Part shown: one piece after another, positions 7,122 to 8,001 of the stretch | Layout: every line of letters starts with the position of its first letter | How positions within the stretch are numbered: the stretch's first letter is position 1 | Origin: Desulfovibrio sp. | GTDB taxonomy: Bacteria > Desulfobacterota > Desulfovibrionia > Desulfovibrionales > Desulfovibrionaceae | Length of the DNA stretch: 8,001 nucleotides | Reading direction: 5' to 3' | NCBI GenBank assembly: GCA_031270875.1 | Contig: JAISXC010000101.1 | Coordinates: 1-8,001, forward strand | Notes under the pieces: model-generated | Told to the model about the DNA's origin: nothing | Database searches by the model: none | What the model saw: the letters and a program-made list of their open reading frames with translations, nothing else | Position numbers and translations under genes: made by a program

Positions 7122-7593
7122 AGAGATAGTATATAAAAAGTTTCAAAATATTTTTGATATAGTATTATTTAAAATTTTATAGAATATCTTCAGAGAAACA
7201 ATAATTATGGTTATTAGTAATTGGAGACATGAAGAAAAAAATATCAAAAACATAAAATCTTACAAAAAATTGTTGTTCAATATTGACATTTTTCCATGAT
7301 GGATATAGGATACAACCATTATAATTGGGAAGCAACATCAAACAGGCCGGAATCATATAAGTTTTCGGATATTCATTCCCGGAGGTTCAGCAGATCTTTC
7401 AGCGGCTTTTTTTGTGCCGGATGAAGGACGGCACAGGGTAATAAAAAAGAGAAAATAACCGATTAAGGGCAAGTACAAGATCGCCTGGAAGATTGGTTTA
7501 TCGGTTTCGTTAATTGGCATTCACGGGATATCGGGGGTCTGGGACTGACGCTTTTCACTTCGCGCGTGTTGCCAGGGCAAAAGGGGGGTGTTT
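7122..7593. other. AT-rich intergenic region and long leader of the TolC-like gene
   Basis: The first 200 bases (about 7122-7320) are strikingly rich in A and T, unlike every gene in the window, and contain runs such as TTTAAAATTTTA. The remainder is mixed. Only tiny frames are found, for example 30 codons from ATG 7207 and 6 codons from ATG 7421, without good ribosome-binding sites. Within the presumed leader I see a 6-bp hairpin GTGCCG/CGGCAC (7414-7419, 7429-7434), a direct repeat TTCAGC-AGATCT-TTCAGC (7386-7403), a distant complementary pair AACCGAT/ATCGGTT (7457-7463, 7500-7506) and a small palindrome TTGCCAGGGCAA (7569-7580) next to the ribosome-binding site. None matches a riboswitch class I can name. 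Confidence 0.6.
7283..7311 (+). promoter_or_regulatory. Near-consensus sigma-70 promoter upstream of the TolC-like gene
   Basis: TTGACA (7283-7288), a perfect -35 box, is followed after 17 bases by TAGGAT (7306-7311), which matches four of the six -10 positions. The upstream DNA is A/T-rich and could act as an UP element. Transcription would start near 7318 and give a leader of about 275 bases before ATG 7594. No other gene lies between, so the TolC-like gene is the likely target. This is a sequence-only prediction. Confidence 0.6.
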
Positions 7594-8001
7594 ATGAAAC
7601 GTGTTCTTTTTTCCTTTTTTCTGATTGTTGTCTGCCCGGCTGCCGGGCTTGCGGCAGAAGCGGACTATCCGCCTCCGCCGCAGCCGGGGCAGACGATCAG
7701 CGTTGATGACACAATATACGGCGTCCTGCGCACGCACCGTAATTTGCGGGGCATGCTGGAAAACCGCGATGTGCTTGAGCATGAAGTGGACCGGGCCAGG
7801 GCCGGCTTCGGGCCGCGCGTCGATGTTTCCGGTCGGGCCGGGTACGGCGTAATCAGCGATTCTTCCAGCAGGTTTCTGGACAATGACAGCCAGATGTGGT
7901 CGGTCGTGGGCTACAGCGCGACGCTTGTGCAGCCCATTTGGGACGGTTTTGCGGCCCGCTCCCGCGTCCGCAGCGCAAAATCCACTCTGGAATCCGTGAA
8001 G
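7594..8001 (+). CDS. TolC-family outer-membrane protein, 5' part
   Basis: The first 136 codons are present; the gene runs off the right edge. ATG 7594 follows AAGGGGGG (7581-7588) at five bases. The N-terminus MKRVLFSFFLIVVCPAAGLAA is a signal peptide with probable cleavage after one of the Ala residues at 20-23. A Pro-rich linker (26-31) leads into the first TolC helix, S37-V-D-D-T-I-Y-G-V-L-R-T-H-R-N-L, and then A69-x-A-G-F-G-P-R-V-D-V-S-G-R-A-G-Y-G, the familiar start of the first beta segment. S105-A-T-L-V-Q-P-I-W-D-G-F-A-A-R-S-R-V-R-S-A-K corresponds to the Q-P-[LI]-[FW]-D-G motif and the following helix. Known members form trimeric outer-membrane channels for type I secretion or drug efflux. 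This subtype resembles the channels paired with type I exporters of large adhesins, but the partner ABC and membrane-fusion genes would lie beyond the window. The preceding AT-rich leader gives it its own promoter. Confidence 0.85.
   Translation, partial: MKRVLFSFFLIVVCPAAGLAAEADYPPPPQPGQTISVDDTIYGVLRTHRNLRGMLENRDVLEHEVDRARAGFGPRVDVSGRAGYGVISDSSSRFLDNDSQMWSVVGYSATLVQPIWDGFAARSRVRSAKSTLESVK

Noticed and set aside
7207..7299. A 30-codon AT-rich open frame before the TolC-like gene
   Set aside because: There is no Shine-Dalgarno, it overlaps the -35 box of the predicted promoter, and the composition is dominated by Lys, Asn and Ile codons as expected from AT-rich DNA.
7414..7434. Hairpin GTGCCG/CGGCAC as a terminator
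   Set aside because: The T-run precedes rather than follows the hairpin on the plus strand, and A residues follow it on the minus strand, so it does not fit an intrinsic terminator in either direction.
7431..7470. Possible cyclic-di-GMP (GEMM) riboswitch start at GCACAGGGTAA
   Set aside because: Only a short stretch resembles the opening of the class; the conserved downstream blocks and the second helix are not visible.
1..8001. CRISPR arrays, insertion sequences, tRNA or rRNA genes
   Set aside because: No regularly spaced repeats, transposase motifs, terminal inverted repeats or recognisable RNA gene sequences were seen.

Overview
The window is GC-rich (about 60% by eye) with dense coding, except for one clearly AT-rich gap near the right end. 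The gene content fits a Gram-negative anaerobe of the Desulfovibrio/Bilophila type: a tandem periplasmic-binding-domain sensor, CvpA, full-length two-domain MazG, a large lipoprotein, a GT-C membrane protein and a TolC-like outer-membrane protein. The lineage is inferred from general resemblance; no marker gene is present to prove it.

Layout. (1) Positions 1-1460, minus strand: a 5' gene part encoding an exported protein with two tandem SBP_bac_3 (Venus-flytrap) domains, cut off by the left edge. It is probably the sensor half of a BvgS/EvgS-type or GGDEF-type signalling protein. It has a strong Shine-Dalgarno but no ATG/GTG/TTG start in frame ahead of its signal peptide. (2) Positions about 1461-1901: a divergent intergenic region with a good extended -10 promoter directly before cvpA. 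(3) Positions 1902-7058, plus strand: four tightly packed genes (gaps of 53, 22 and 18 bases) that look like one operon: cvpA, mazG, a 692-residue lipoprotein and a 565-residue polytopic membrane protein. A 17-bp perfect hairpin with a T-run closes the unit at 7083-7121. (4) Positions 7122-7593: AT-rich non-coding DNA with a near-consensus sigma-70 promoter (TTGACA, 17 bp, TAGGAT) and a leader of about 275 bases. (5) Positions 7594-8001: the 5' end of a TolC-family outer-membrane efflux/secretion protein, cut by the right edge.

The most interesting part is the pair behind mazG. The lipoprotein reads as a GH13 (alpha-amylase/trehalose-synthase-like) protein from its (beta/alpha)8 start through its C-terminal beta domain, but the catalytic signature regions are eroded. 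The next gene reads as an ArnT/PMT-like GT-C glycosyltransferase in which the usual acidic DE pair and the KPP motif are also changed. The two are probably co-transcribed and both belong to the cell envelope. They may form an undescribed surface-glycan module made of diverged or non-catalytic carbohydrate-active folds, coupled to a housekeeping NTP-cleansing gene. That function is an inference. The fold assignments rest on by-eye alignment and need profile searches and structure prediction.
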